Shown: piece by piece, positions 17,510 to 27,765 of the stretch
Position numbering within the stretch: the stretch's first letter is position 1
Layout of the letters: the number at the start of each line of letters is the position of its first letter
NCBI GenBank assembly: GCA_951812325.1
Contig: OX638294.1
Location: 2,458,859 to 2,522,858, forward strand
DNA: 64,000 nt
Direction: 5' to 3'
From: an uncultured Thermoanaerobaculia bacterium
GTDB taxonomy: Bacteria; Acidobacteriota; Thermoanaerobaculia; Multivoradales; Multivoraceae
Made by a program: the position numbers and the translations under genes
Notes under the pieces: generated by a model
What the model was told of the DNA's origin: nothing
Database searches by the model: none
What the model saw: only the letters and a program-made list of their open reading frames with translations

Positions 17510-17523
17510 GCGGTATCCAGCGC

Positions 17524-18878
<1,355 letters not shown>

Positions 18879-18882
<4 letters not shown>

Positions 18883-19565
18883 GCGCTCACGCGCCGTCGC
18901 TGCGGCCGCCTGCGAACCGGCTCTACGCGATCGTCGATACGGGCTGCTTCGGCTCCGAAGCGGAAATCGTGACCTCCGCGGTTCGCACCCTTCTCGACTG
19001 CGGCGCCCGCTGGATCCAGCTTCGCGCCAAGGCGGCGCCGGACCTCGCCGCATGGCGTCTGGCCGAGCCCTTGAGGCGGATTCTCGAAGAGGCGTCGGGC
19101 GTCGAAGGCGAAGGCGACGAGCCGCTGCTGTGGATCAACGACAACGCCGCGATCGCCAGTGCGCTGACGACGGGCGGCCCGCCCGTCGGTCTTCACCTCG
19201 GCCAGGACGACCTGCCGCCGGCCGTCGCACGGCGGTTCCTCCCTGCCGAATGCCCGATCGGCCTCTCGACCCACGGCCACGCGCAGGCCGCGGAGGCCGA
19301 AACGGACCCTGCGGTCGACGTGCTGGCGATCGGCCCGGTGTTCGGAACGGCGACGAAGGAGCGTCCGGACCCGGTGGTCGGGCTCGGCGGCGTCGCCCGG
19401 GCCCGCCAGGTCTCTTCGAAGCCGCTGGTAGGGATCGGAGGCATCGATGCCGAAGGCGCCCCGCGGGTGATCGAGGCCGGGGCCGATGCGGTCGCCGTCA
19501 TCTCGGCCCTCGATCCCGGGGATCTCGCGGCCTCCTGCCGCGGTCTGCTGCGAGCGCTCGCCTGA
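18879..19565 (+). CDS. thiE: Thiamine-phosphate synthase
   Basis: 228-residue TIM-barrel enzyme joining HMP-pyrophosphate and thiazole phosphate. Motifs: WIQLRAKAAPD, LLWINDNAAIAS, GLHLGQDDLPP, GLSTHGHAQAAEAE, VLAIGPVFGTATKE and LVGIGGID, all in the usual order for ThiE/TenI proteins. The residue set fits synthase better than TenI aminohydrolase, but this is not certain. ATGA overlap with accC. No TPP riboswitch is visible because it is internal to the operon. Confidence 0.88.
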
Positions 19566-19584
19566 GGACTCGCCGCGCCGGTCT

Positions 19585-19701
19585 TCAGCCGCCCCGGGAT
19601 CCGGATCGCTCGCTCCTGAGCGCCCGGACCAGGAACAGGGTGAAGCCGCCCCACACCAAGCCGCAGATCAGGACCATGACGAGGATCGCGAGAGAGGACA
19701 T
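19585..19701 (-). CDS. Small transmembrane protein, MetS-like transporter small subunit
   Basis: 38 residues, found by direct translation. The sequence starts MSSLAILVMVLICGLVWGG, followed by a hydrophobic FTLFLV and a basic tail. A single TM helix ending in V-W-G-G is the hallmark of the small accessory subunits of NSS-type methionine/alanine importers. The large transporter partner is not nearby, so it would act in trans or belong to another small-protein family. Convergent with thiE. A TATAGT box 23 nt upstream supports expression. Confidence 0.55.
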   Translation of the reverse strand: MSSLAILVMVLICGLVWGGFTLFLVRALRSERSGSRGG

Positions 19702-19723
19702 CGATTGCAGCGGCTCCGCGGCA

Positions 19724-19729
19724 ACTATA
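19724..19729 (-). promoter_or_regulatory. Candidate -10 element for the MetS-like microprotein
   Basis: TATAGT on the minus strand, positioned so that transcription would start about 15 nt before the ATG at 19701. No convincing -35 element is seen. Confidence 0.35.
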
Positions 19730-19741
19730 CGTCACGCTCCC

Positions 19742-19928
19742 ACGACTCCTGTTGCGAGCGGCGACGCGTGGTCTTTCGCACCGTGCAATCCACGATCCCG
19801 GCCCGGCGGCGAGGGACCGGTCGAGCAACTGCAGGGGGGCGTCGCCGGTCGTGCCACGAGGCAATCACGATCCCGGCCACGCCAACGCTCCAACACGGCT
19901 CTTGCTGCGGGCGGCGGCGCCTGTTGCC
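19742..19928. repeat. Degenerate 76-bp-period repeat in the thiE-aroK spacer
   Basis: GCAATCCACGATCCCGGCC (19785) recurs with one deletion at 19861, a 76-bp offset. A C/T-rich motif beginning ACGACTCCTGTTGCGAGCGG (19742) recurs as ACGGCTCTTGCTGCGGGCGG at 19894, 152 bp or two periods away. This suggests a decayed tandem duplication. Apart from this and the microprotein promoter, the spacer up to 20038 holds nothing else recognisable. Confidence 0.5.
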
Positions 19929-20038
19929 GGCCCCCCTCGCGTATACGCTCCGAAGATGGCGCGTTCGGACGAATGGAGACCATGGAGACATCTGCGGCGG
20001 GTTCGAGGCGGCGGGTGAACCGGACCGAGGCCTCCGCC

Positions 20039-20548
20039 ATGCGCGTCTTCCTCGTCGGCTTCATGGCGGCCGGCAAGAGCCGGATCGGCCGACGGCTGGC
20101 CCGGTCCCTCGGCTGGACCTTCCTCGACCTCGATCTGGACATCGCGGGCTTCGAGGGCCAGCCGGTGGCCGATTTGATCGTCGCACGCGGGGAGAGCCAC
20201 TTCCGCGAACGGGAAACGGCGGCGCTCGAACGCTGCGCCGCGCTCGAACGCGCGGTGATCGCCACCGGCGGCGGCGCCTTCACCCTGGAGCGAAACCGCC
20301 GCCTGATCGGGGACCTCGGCTCAAGCGTCTGGCTCGACCCGCCCTGGGAGGCTCTCTGCCGCCGCGCCCGGCAGTCCCGCCACCGCCGTCCGCTCTTCAC
20401 GTCTCCGGACCGGGCGCGCGCGCTGTACGAGAGCCGCCTCGATTCCTACCGCCAGGCCGATGTGCGGATCAGGACCCGGGGGACGGAACGGAAGAGAGAC
20501 GTGGCAGCCGAGGTGATCCGGCGCCTGGGGCTCGCCTCGAGGAGTTGA
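20039..20548 (+). CDS. aroK: Shikimate kinase
   Basis: 169 residues. Phosphorylates shikimate in chorismate synthesis. P-loop FLVGFMAAGKSRIGR at the N-terminus, FLDLDLDIAGFEG (substrate Asp), FRERETAALE, VIATGGGAF and the LID RHRRPLF are all present. ATG 20039 puts the P-loop in the usual position; in-frame ATGs at 19973 and 19982 would add about 20 residues. aroB, the common neighbour, is not present. Confidence 0.93.
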   Translation: MRVFLVGFMAAGKSRIGRRLARSLGWTFLDLDLDIAGFEGQPVADLIVARGESHFRERETAALERCAALERAVIATGGGAFTLERNRRLIGDLGSSVWLDPPWEALCRRARQSRHRRPLFTSPDRARALYESRLDSYRQADVRIRTRGTERKRDVAAEVIRRLGLASRS

Positions 20549-20718
20549 CCGCCAGCTGACGCCGCTGCAATCCACCATCTGTCCCGGCGCCTGCCGAAGC
20601 GGGTTCAAGGTCAGGCTCGTCCCCCGAGTCGAGGTTCGCGGCGTCAGAGCGAGGAACCGCCTCTTCCTGTGTCGGGCTTCGGCGTTTCCGTGGTGTCGTT
20701 CCCTGCTGCGGTTGCCAC

Positions 20719-20808
20719 GGTACGGCCCGGCGGGCCGGGCTCGGGCGCTCCGCTTCGCGGCGGCACGCCGGATGCGGACCAGAAGGTCCGCGCACCCGGA
20801 GTCACGGT
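20719..20808 (+). repeat. Dispersed intergenic repeat element, copy 1 (agaa-loop hairpin)
   Basis: In the aroK-ccmI spacer. It contains GCGGACC-agaa-GGTCCGC (20774-20791), a 7-bp hairpin, with flanking GCTTCGCG and GCACCCGG. The same block recurs at 36791-36860. The rest of the 295-bp spacer shows no gene. Confidence 0.55.
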
Positions 20809-20843
20809 CGTTGCCGCCGGTAGAGGGACTCGCCGCGGCCCGG

Positions 20844-21719
20844 TCAGAGCGGGTTGTTGACGATTTCGTCGAGAGTTCTGCCTTCGCGGGCCATCGCCGC
20901 GAACTGCTCGAGGCGGGGGCTGGCGCGGGCTGCGTTGGCGCTCTCCCAGGTCGCGATGGCGCCGTCGCGGTCGCCGAATTGCAGCAGCAACAGACCGCGC
21001 ATGAGGGCCGCCTGCTCGTGACCCGGGTCGCTTCGCAGGGATCTGTCCAAGGCGTCCAGGGCGACCTGCGTCTGGCCCATCCGGAGGCGCGTGATCCCCG
21101 AAACGAAGTGGGCATCGGGGTCCTCGGGTGCGATCTGCAGCGCGAGTTGGGCGGTCCGGAAAGCGTCGAAGACGCGGCCGTTGGCGAGCAGCAACTGCAT
21201 CAGGGCTCGCATCGCCTCGAGGTCCGAGGGATCGGCGTCGATCTGTCGCTGCAGCTCCTTGGCTCGGGACGCCAATTCGGGCGGGAGCGCTCTCTGGCCG
21301 CGGAAGTCCGTTTCGGCGCCGCCCTGCACCATCGCCTGCTCGGCCTGCGGATCGGGCCGGGCGTCGGACTGCGCCCAGATGACCAGCGCGGCGACCAGGC
21401 CCACCACGCCGCCGCCGAGCAGGACGCCGGAGAGAAGGGGGTGCGCCTGGACGAAGGCGCGGCCGGCCGGCGCCGCTCCCTGCCGCCCGGCGCCGCGGTC
21501 CGGTGCGATGCCGGCGAGCGCCTCCCCGACCTCGTCGAGTTCCTTCAGCACGCGGGCAGTCGAGACCTGGAGCCGGCGGCGGTCGGCCGGTTCAAGGCCG
21601 GTCTGCTTCAGTCGGGCGAGCAGGTCCTCCCGCCGGCTCAGGAGGTCGGCGCGCTGAAGCTCGAGCGCGGCCGCGCGCGCCGCGGCCTCCCGGGGCAGAA
21701 AGGCGAACCCGACTCCCAC
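20844..21719 (-). CDS. ccmI: TPR protein of cytochrome c maturation (CcmI/CcmH C-terminal-like)
   Basis: Last gene of the ccm cluster. Starting at GTG 21719 it encodes 291 residues: a coiled-coil-rich N-terminus, a TM helix (about 95-113, HPLLSGVLLGGGVVGLVAAL) and TPR repeats (about 135-290) that would bind apocytochrome c. The reading frame stays open upstream to a CTG at 21767 overlapping the ccmH stop, adding a strongly hydrophobic helix (TVVAAIALAAAVLAGVGVGF). That is the N-terminal TM expected of CcmI, so the true start may be the CTG. Confidence 0.8.
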   Translation of the reverse strand: MGVGFAFLPREAAARAAALELQRADLLSRREDLLARLKQTGLEPADRRRLQVSTARVLKELDEVGEALAGIAPDRGAGRQGAAPAGRAFVQAHPLLSGVLLGGGVVGLVAALVIWAQSDARPDPQAEQAMVQGGAETDFRGQRALPPELASRAKELQRQIDADPSDLEAMRALMQLLLANGRVFDAFRTAQLALQIAPEDPDAHFVSGITRLRMGQTQVALDALDRSLRSDPGHEQAALMRGLLLLQFGDRDGAIATWESANAARASPRLEQFAAMAREGRTLDEIVNNPL

Positions 21720-21763
21720 ACCGGCGAGGACGGCGGCAGCGAGGGCGATCGCCGCGACGACAG

Positions 21764-22426
21764 TCAGGTCGGCCTCTCCCCGTTGTCCCCGCCGTCTCCG
21801 TCATTTCCGTCATCTCCGTCGTTGCGCTCCACCTGCCTCAGGTAGACATCCAGGGCCTCGTCGGCGCTTCGCCGTCGGCGCAGGCGAAGGGCGACGAGCA
21901 GGACACCGAGCAGGACGATCGCGGCGGGGGCCGCCCAGACGATCAGGTTGAGCCCGCGCGCCCGCGGGGCGAGCCGAACGAACTCGCCGTAGCGCTGCTC
22001 GAAGTACCCGACGACCTGCTCGCGGGTGTAGCCCTGAGCCAGCAGGGACCGCGCCTGCGCCCGCATCGCATGCGCCGACGCGGCACCGGAATCGGCGATC
22101 GAGAGAGCCTGGCACTTTGGGCAGCGGAGGTCGGCCGCGACCTCTGCAGCGGCCCGGTCCAGCTCGTCGCCGGAGAGAGGGCGGCCGAGGGGGTCGCCCA
22201 GCTCGTTGGACGTTTCGATTCCCAGAGCGGGCTGGTACCCGCTCTCGGCCGAGGCCGGGGCGGCGCCGGGAGGCGTATCGGGTTCCTGGGCCGGCGCCGA
22301 CGCGGCGAAAGACAACGCCGCCAGCAGCGTCGGAAGGACGGTGGCACGCCGCCTGTCAGCCGGTCGCGGGGGCCGGCGCCCGTTCGTACGGCTCGGCCAG
22401 TTCCCGGCTCGCGTTGCGCGGCGCAT
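21764..22426 (-). CDS. ccmH: Cytochrome c maturation protein CcmH (thiol reductase subunit)
   Basis: 220 residues. Carries the LRCPKCQ motif (LRCxxC), SIADSGAASAHAMRAQARSL, and GYTREQVVGYFEQRYGEFV typical of CcmH/NrfF, then a C-terminal TM and an acidic tail. It keeps apocytochrome CxxCH motifs reduced for heme ligation. ATG 22426 lies 1 nt after the ccmG stop. The signal peptide (ATVLPTLLAALSFAASAPA) begins only at residue about 27 because a 72-bp duplication has moved the start codon upstream. Confidence 0.92.
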   Translation of the reverse strand: MRRATRAGNWPSRTNGRRPPRPADRRRATVLPTLLAALSFAASAPAQEPDTPPGAAPASAESGYQPALGIETSNELGDPLGRPLSGDELDRAAAEVAADLRCPKCQALSIADSGAASAHAMRAQARSLLAQGYTREQVVGYFEQRYGEFVRLAPRARGLNLIVWAAPAAIVLLGVLLVALRLRRRRSADEALDVYLRQVERNDGDDGNDGDGGDNGERPT

Positions 22427-22450
22427 GTCAGCCGGTCGCCGGGGCCGGCT
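22347..22450 (-). repeat. 72-bp tandem duplication at the ccmG/ccmH junction
   Basis: Two roughly 32-bp copies (22347-22378 and 22419-22450), offset by 72 bp, each hold a ccmG-type ending (coding APATG then TGA) and a ccmH-type beginning. One reads M-R-R-A-T (ATG kept), the other R-R-R-A-T (ATG changed to AGG). The second copy appears to be the ancestral CcmH start. Confidence 0.8.
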
Positions 22451-22964
22451 GCGCGAGCATCCGGTTGGCGACGTCCAGGAGCTGATCCCGCGATACCGCG
22501 CCGATCGCCTTGTCGACGATCACACCGTCGCGGCCGATGAAGAAGGTCTCCGGCGGTCCGTAGACCCCGTACGCAATCGCGACCCCGCCGTCCGCGTCGA
22601 TCAGTGACGGCCCCCAACGCCCGTATTCGGCGTTGAACTGCGCGATCAGGTCGGGGTCGTCCTGGAAGATGACGCCGAGGAAGTGGATCTCGCCCTGCCA
22701 GCGCCGCGCTCCGGCCATCAGAAGCGGGTGCTCGACGATGCAGGGCGGGCAGTACGTAGCCCAGAAGTTGATGATGACAGGCCGGCCGCGCAACTCCGCC
22801 AGATCGACGATGTTGCCGTCGAGGTCGGCGAGCCGGAAATCGGGCGCCGGCCTGCCGATGAGCGGCGACTCGACGATCTGCGGATCGTGCTGGAAGGCGA
22901 ATCCGAGCAACACGAGCAACGGCAGCGAGATGCCGAACCCGAAGAGCAGGACCCTGCGGTTCAT
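22428..22964 (-). CDS. ccmG: Periplasmic thioredoxin CcmG/DsbE
   Basis: 178 residues. N-terminal anchor (RRVLLFGFGISLPLLVLLGF), then APDFRLADLDG and the active site INFWATYCPPCIVEHPLL (CxxC = CPPC), and GVYGPPETFFIGRDG with the cis-Pro. Reduces CcmH or apocytochrome. The start ATG 22964 is chosen for its strong GGGGGGAGG Shine-Dalgarno and correct signal anchor. A duplicated junction lies directly upstream. Confidence 0.93.
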   Translation of the reverse strand: MNRRVLLFGFGISLPLLVLLGFAFQHDPQIVESPLIGRPAPDFRLADLDGNIVDLAELRGRPVIINFWATYCPPCIVEHPLLMAGARRWQGEIHFLGVIFQDDPDLIAQFNAEYGRWGPSLIDADGGVAIAYGVYGPPETFFIGRDGVIVDKAIGAVSRDQLLDVANRMLAQPAPATG

Positions 22965-23034
22965 CGACCTCCCCCCGGAGGGGCCGGCGGCCAGGCAGCC
23001 AGCCCTCGATCGGCCAGGAGCGGGACTCCGGGGT

Positions 23035-23062
<28 letters not shown>
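22951..23062 (-). repeat. 74-bp tandem duplication at the ccmF/ccmG junction
   Basis: Two copies of the stop/start junction, offset 74 bp (minus-strand ATG at 23038 and at 22964), each with GGGGAGGTCGATGAACC. The upstream copy holds the ccmF TGA overlapping an ATG; the downstream copy holds the ccmG start. Confidence 0.85.
22961..23038 (-). CDS. Mini-ORF of 25 residues between ccmF and ccmG
   Basis: Begins at the ATG overlapping the ccmF stop and ends with a TGA overlapping the ccmG ATG. The product begins MNPGVPLLADRG and ends PAPPGGGR, resembling a CcmG N-terminus fused to a CcmF C-terminus. It has its own GGGGGAGG. It might be translated as a relay; there is no evidence the peptide does anything. 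Confidence 0.4.
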
Positions 23063-25031
<1,969 letters not shown>

Positions 25032-25035
<4 letters not shown>

Positions 25036-25520
25036 GTGTCGAACTGCATGGAATCGATCAACTCCTCCATGCTGCGCTGGTCTTCGACGTCGGGCGCCTG
25101 GTACTCGTTGTCGTGCTTGACCATGAGCCGCGAGGTCGCGAACTGGCCGCTTTCGCTCATCGTCCCCTCCAGCACGACGCCGATGCCCTCCCGGAACATG
25201 GCCGGCGGCACCGCGGTGGTACGGACGTCGACCTGCGACGTGCCGTCAGTGACCGTGAACTCGAGAGTGAGGCCGTCCCCGCTCCGGCTCACGGAGTCCT
25301 TCTCGACCAGACCCCCGAGCCGGATGCTGGCGCCGACCGCATCGGGACCGGCTTGGTGGAGGTCCGTGGGGCTCCAGTAGTAGACCAGGTTCTCGCCGAC
25401 ATCGCCGAAGGCCAGAACGGAGAGAGCGATGGCCACGGCGCCCGCCGCGGCCAGCAACAGAAGACGCCGGCTGCCGCGGTCAGGGGTTCCGCTGGTCGGG
25501 GTCGTGGGTTCCGTGCTCAT
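25032..25520 (-). CDS. ccmE: Heme chaperone CcmE
   Basis: 162 residues. N-terminal membrane anchor (about 19-38) and an OB-fold domain: RLGGLVEKDSV, LEFTVTDGTSQVDV, PAMFREGIGVVLEG, and MVKHDNEYQAP containing the covalent heme-binding His-Asp-x-x-Tyr. Carries heme from the CcmC/ABC complex to CcmF. The start ATG 25520 lies inside the end of ccmD (41-nt overlap). Confidence 0.94.
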
Positions 25521-25662
25521 GACTCGGTTCCTGCGCCGTTGCGTTGTCTTCGATCCGTCGCCGGCGGGCGAACAGACTGAAGGTGTAGAAGGCCAAGGCC
25601 GCGCCTGCCGACCCATAGGCGGCAACGACCCAGCCCCAACCGCCAACTATAACCCCGTCCAC
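25480..25662 (-). CDS. ccmD: Heme exporter protein D
   Basis: 60 residues with one TM helix (WGWVVAAYGSAGAALAFYTF) and the basic segment FARRRRIED, the usual CcmD arrangement. GTG start. Helps release holo-CcmE from the CcmABC complex. ccmC, normally just upstream, is missing; the junction to ccmB is a duplicated sequence instead. Confidence 0.85.
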   Translation of the reverse strand: MDGVIVGGWGWVVAAYGSAGAALAFYTFSLFARRRRIEDNATAQEPSHEHGTHDPDQRNP

Positions 25663-25762
25663 GTTGCGCTGCTCCTGTCTTCGGGCCGCCTGCAGGCGGC
25701 TCGCGGCGCTCAGGCGCCGGCCAGCCGTCCAGGTTGCGTTGCTCCTGTTCCGGACCGCCGGC
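25656..25762 (-). repeat. 70-bp tandem duplication at the ccmB/ccmD junction
   Basis: Copies at 25656-25690 and 25726-25759 share ribosome-binding AGGAGC and the first ccmD codons. The upstream copy has CTG-GAC-GG where ccmD has GTG-GAC-GG. Differences are scattered, so it is not recent. Confidence 0.75.
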
Positions 25763-25770
25763 GTGGGACT

Positions 25771-26460
25771 CTACTCCTCCATCGCCACCGCGGCCAGCAC
25801 GCCTCCCAGAGCCCAGTAGATCACATCGAAGGCGAGCAGGATGATCAGCCAGCTACGCGTCTGATCCATCGGATCTCCGTGCAGCACGAGGGCCGCGCTC
25901 TTGACCGAGGCGATGAGCACCGGGATGACCAGGGGAAAGAGGAGCAGGGGCAGCAGCACGTCCTGGCTCGAGGCGCGGCTGGTCATCGCCGCATACAGCG
26001 TGCCCGGCGCGGCCAGGCCGGCCGCGGCAAGCAGCCAGACGCCGAGCAGGCCCAGCAGAGCGTTCGGCCCGGTATCGACGCCGTAGACGATGATCGCCGA
26101 GGGCAGGAGCACGGGCGCCAGCAGGGCCAGGAAGACGAAGTTGCCGAGCGCCTTGGCGTAGAAGAGAACCGCCGGCTCGACCGGCAGCAGCAGAAGCCCC
26201 TCCAGAGCGCGGTTCTCCCGTTCGACGCGGAAGGACTCGGAGATCCCCAGGGTGGAGCTCAGGAGCAGGGCGAGGATCAGGAAGCCGGGCGCCATGGTTG
26301 CCGCGGCGCGGTCGTCCGCGTCGATGGCAAAGGAGAACAGCACCAGCGTGATGCCCCCGAAGAGCACGATGGAGAAGAAACGGAAACGTCCCCGCCACTC
26401 GACCCGCAGGTCCTTGAGCAGCAGCACGAGAACCGGCCGCAGCAAATTCAACCTCCTCAC
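25771..26460 (-). CDS. ccmB: Heme exporter protein B
   Basis: 229 residues, six predicted TM helices. KDLRVEWRGRFRF near the N-terminus, FFSIVLFGGITLVLFSFA, and SFRVERENRALEGLLLLPVE are typical of CcmB, the membrane subunit of the CcmAB ABC transporter. The GTG start overlaps the TGA of an upstream mini-ORF. Confidence 0.93.
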   Translation of the reverse strand: MRRLNLLRPVLVLLLKDLRVEWRGRFRFFSIVLFGGITLVLFSFAIDADDRAAATMAPGFLILALLLSSTLGISESFRVERENRALEGLLLLPVEPAVLFYAKALGNFVFLALLAPVLLPSAIIVYGVDTGPNALLGLLGVWLLAAAGLAAPGTLYAAMTSRASSQDVLLPLLLFPLVIPVLIASVKSAALVLHGDPMDQTRSWLIILLAFDVIYWALGGVLAAVAMEE

Positions 26461-26610
26461 CGGACCTCCGCTCGCCGATCCGCCGGGCGCAGCAGCACGA
26501 GAACCGGCCGCGGCAGGTTCAACGTCCCGTTCTCCATGGCACGATCAGCCGACCCCGGAGCCTCATGGGACCGCGAGAACGGGCGCAGCAGGCTCAACGT
26601 CCCATTCTCC
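26418..26610 (-). repeat. Triplicated junction sequence between ccmA and ccmB (71-75-bp period)
   Basis: Three copies, at 26418-26460, 26489-26535 and 26571-26610 (offsets 71 and 75 bp). Each contains an ACGTTGA- or GGTTGA-like ccmA end and a ccmB-like start (LNLLRPVLVLL / LNLPRPVLVLL / LSLLRPF). Confidence 0.85.
26457..26537 (-). CDS. Mini-ORF of 26 residues between ccmA and ccmB
   Basis: ATG 26537 to TGA 26457; the TGA overlaps the GTG of ccmB. The product begins MENGTLNLPRPVLVLLRP, a near copy of the CcmB N-terminus, then diverges. A by-product of the junction triplication that keeps an overlap-coupled start. Expression is unproven. Confidence 0.4.
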   Translation of the reverse strand: MENGTLNLPRPVLVLLRPADRRAEVR

Positions 26611-27274
26611 TGCCCCAGGCGGCTTCCAGGGCGGAGGCCTCGCCCTGCCAGGCGACCTGGCCCTGCTCCAGCAGAACCGCCCGGCTGCACAGGCGGGAAG
26701 CCCGTTCGATCGCGTGAGACGCGACGATCAGCGTCCCACCGTCGTCCACGAAGCGCCCGACCCAACGCTCGACCAGGGACTGGCCCTCGGGATCGAGGGA
26801 GGCGAAGGGTTCGTCGAGAAGCAGCAGCCGCGGGTTCTCCAGCCGGGAGCGGGCGAGAATCAGGCGTTTCCTCATGCCGGCCGAGAAGCCGCCGACATGC
26901 CGGTCGGCGACGGCTGAGAGACCGACTTCCGCGAGCAGGTCGTCGAGCCGCGTTTCGCCCGAGCCGCCGCAAAGCGAGTTCCAGAGCCGCAGGGTCTCCA
27001 TCGCGGTCAGGCGGTCGTAGAGATAGTCGTGATGGGAGACCAGGGCCAGGGCACTCCGGGCCCCGAAACGCTCCCGGGTCGGGCGCCGGCCGTCGACCAG
27101 GAGTTCACCCGCCGCCGGTTGCCGGAGCCCTGCGATCAGCCGCAGGAGCGTGGTCTTCCCCGAGCCGTTGGCGCCCGCGAGCAGCAGACGGTCGCCGGAC
27201 AAGAGCTCGAGGTCGACGTGGGCGAGGGCCCACTGGGAGCCGAAGCGAATGCCGAGTCCGCGTGCGTGGATCAA
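26594..27274 (-). CDS. ccmA: Heme exporter ATP-binding protein A
   Basis: 226 residues. Walker A LLAGANGSGKTTLLRLIAG, Q-loop replaced by LALVSHHDYLYDRLT, signature VGGFSAGMRKRLILAR, Walker B PRLLLLDEPFASLD and switch His (IVASHAIE). ATPase that drives release of holo-CcmE. First gene of the minus-strand ccm operon. Confidence 0.95.
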   Translation of the reverse strand: MIHARGLGIRFGSQWALAHVDLELLSGDRLLLAGANGSGKTTLLRLIAGLRQPAAGELLVDGRRPTRERFGARSALALVSHHDYLYDRLTAMETLRLWNSLCGGSGETRLDDLLAEVGLSAVADRHVGGFSAGMRKRLILARSRLENPRLLLLDEPFASLDPEGQSLVERWVGRFVDDGGTLIVASHAIERASRLCSRAVLLEQGQVAWQGEASALEAAWGRRMGR

Positions 27275-27565
27275 GGTCTGTTGCTCAGTGTCCGTCTCAA
27301 GGAAGGGCGGTGGCGGCCCGAGCGGCGCCCAGTCCCACCAAGGACGGTCGGGATACTGCCACGGACCCTTGGTGAACCGTTGCCGGCGGGCGAACAGGCT
27401 GTTTGAGCCGGGTCGGTTTCTCCGCTTCCGTAATCGAAGGCGGCGGCTTTCGTCGGGACCAGTTCACCTGGCAGCCCGTGGCAGAAGTCCGTGTCGCACC
27501 GAGAGCGGCGAGGCGCGCGTCCAACAAGGCGCGATGAGGAGCATATCGGTGCATACTCGACCGAA

Positions 27566-27640
27566 GAGCTTGCCCGGGTGGCGCGCTCCGCGCCACCCGC
27601 GAACCAGTCCGTGCGCCCGTCATCGGGCGCACGGATGGCA
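27566..27640 (+). repeat. REP-like twin-hairpin element, copy 1
   Basis: Hairpin 1: GGGTGGCGCG (27576-27585) / 3-nt loop / exact inverse (27589-27598). Hairpin 2: TCCGTGCGCCCG (27608-27619) / TCAT / exact inverse (27624-27635). The same two-hairpin block occurs inverted at 52445-52503, after rsmI. Extragenic, 60-75 bp, as in REP/BIME elements. Confidence 0.75.
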
Positions 27641-27696
27641 CGATGTTGGACGTGATGCATCGCCGCTCGAATGCAGCGCGACTTCTGCCACGGACT

Positions 27697-27704
27697 GCTA
27701 TACT
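27697..27704 (+). promoter_or_regulatory. Candidate extended -10 promoter
   Basis: TGCTATACT (TG at 27696-27697, hexamer 27699-27704) upstream of the secreted protein gene at 27766. No good -35 element. It occupies the 490-bp ccmA-27766 spacer, which otherwise holds only the twin-hairpin repeat. Confidence 0.45.
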
Positions 27705-27765
27705 CACCGACCGACGAGGCGCCCAATTGGCTACAGAAGCAAGACTTGGGGGAGGTTGTAGAAGT

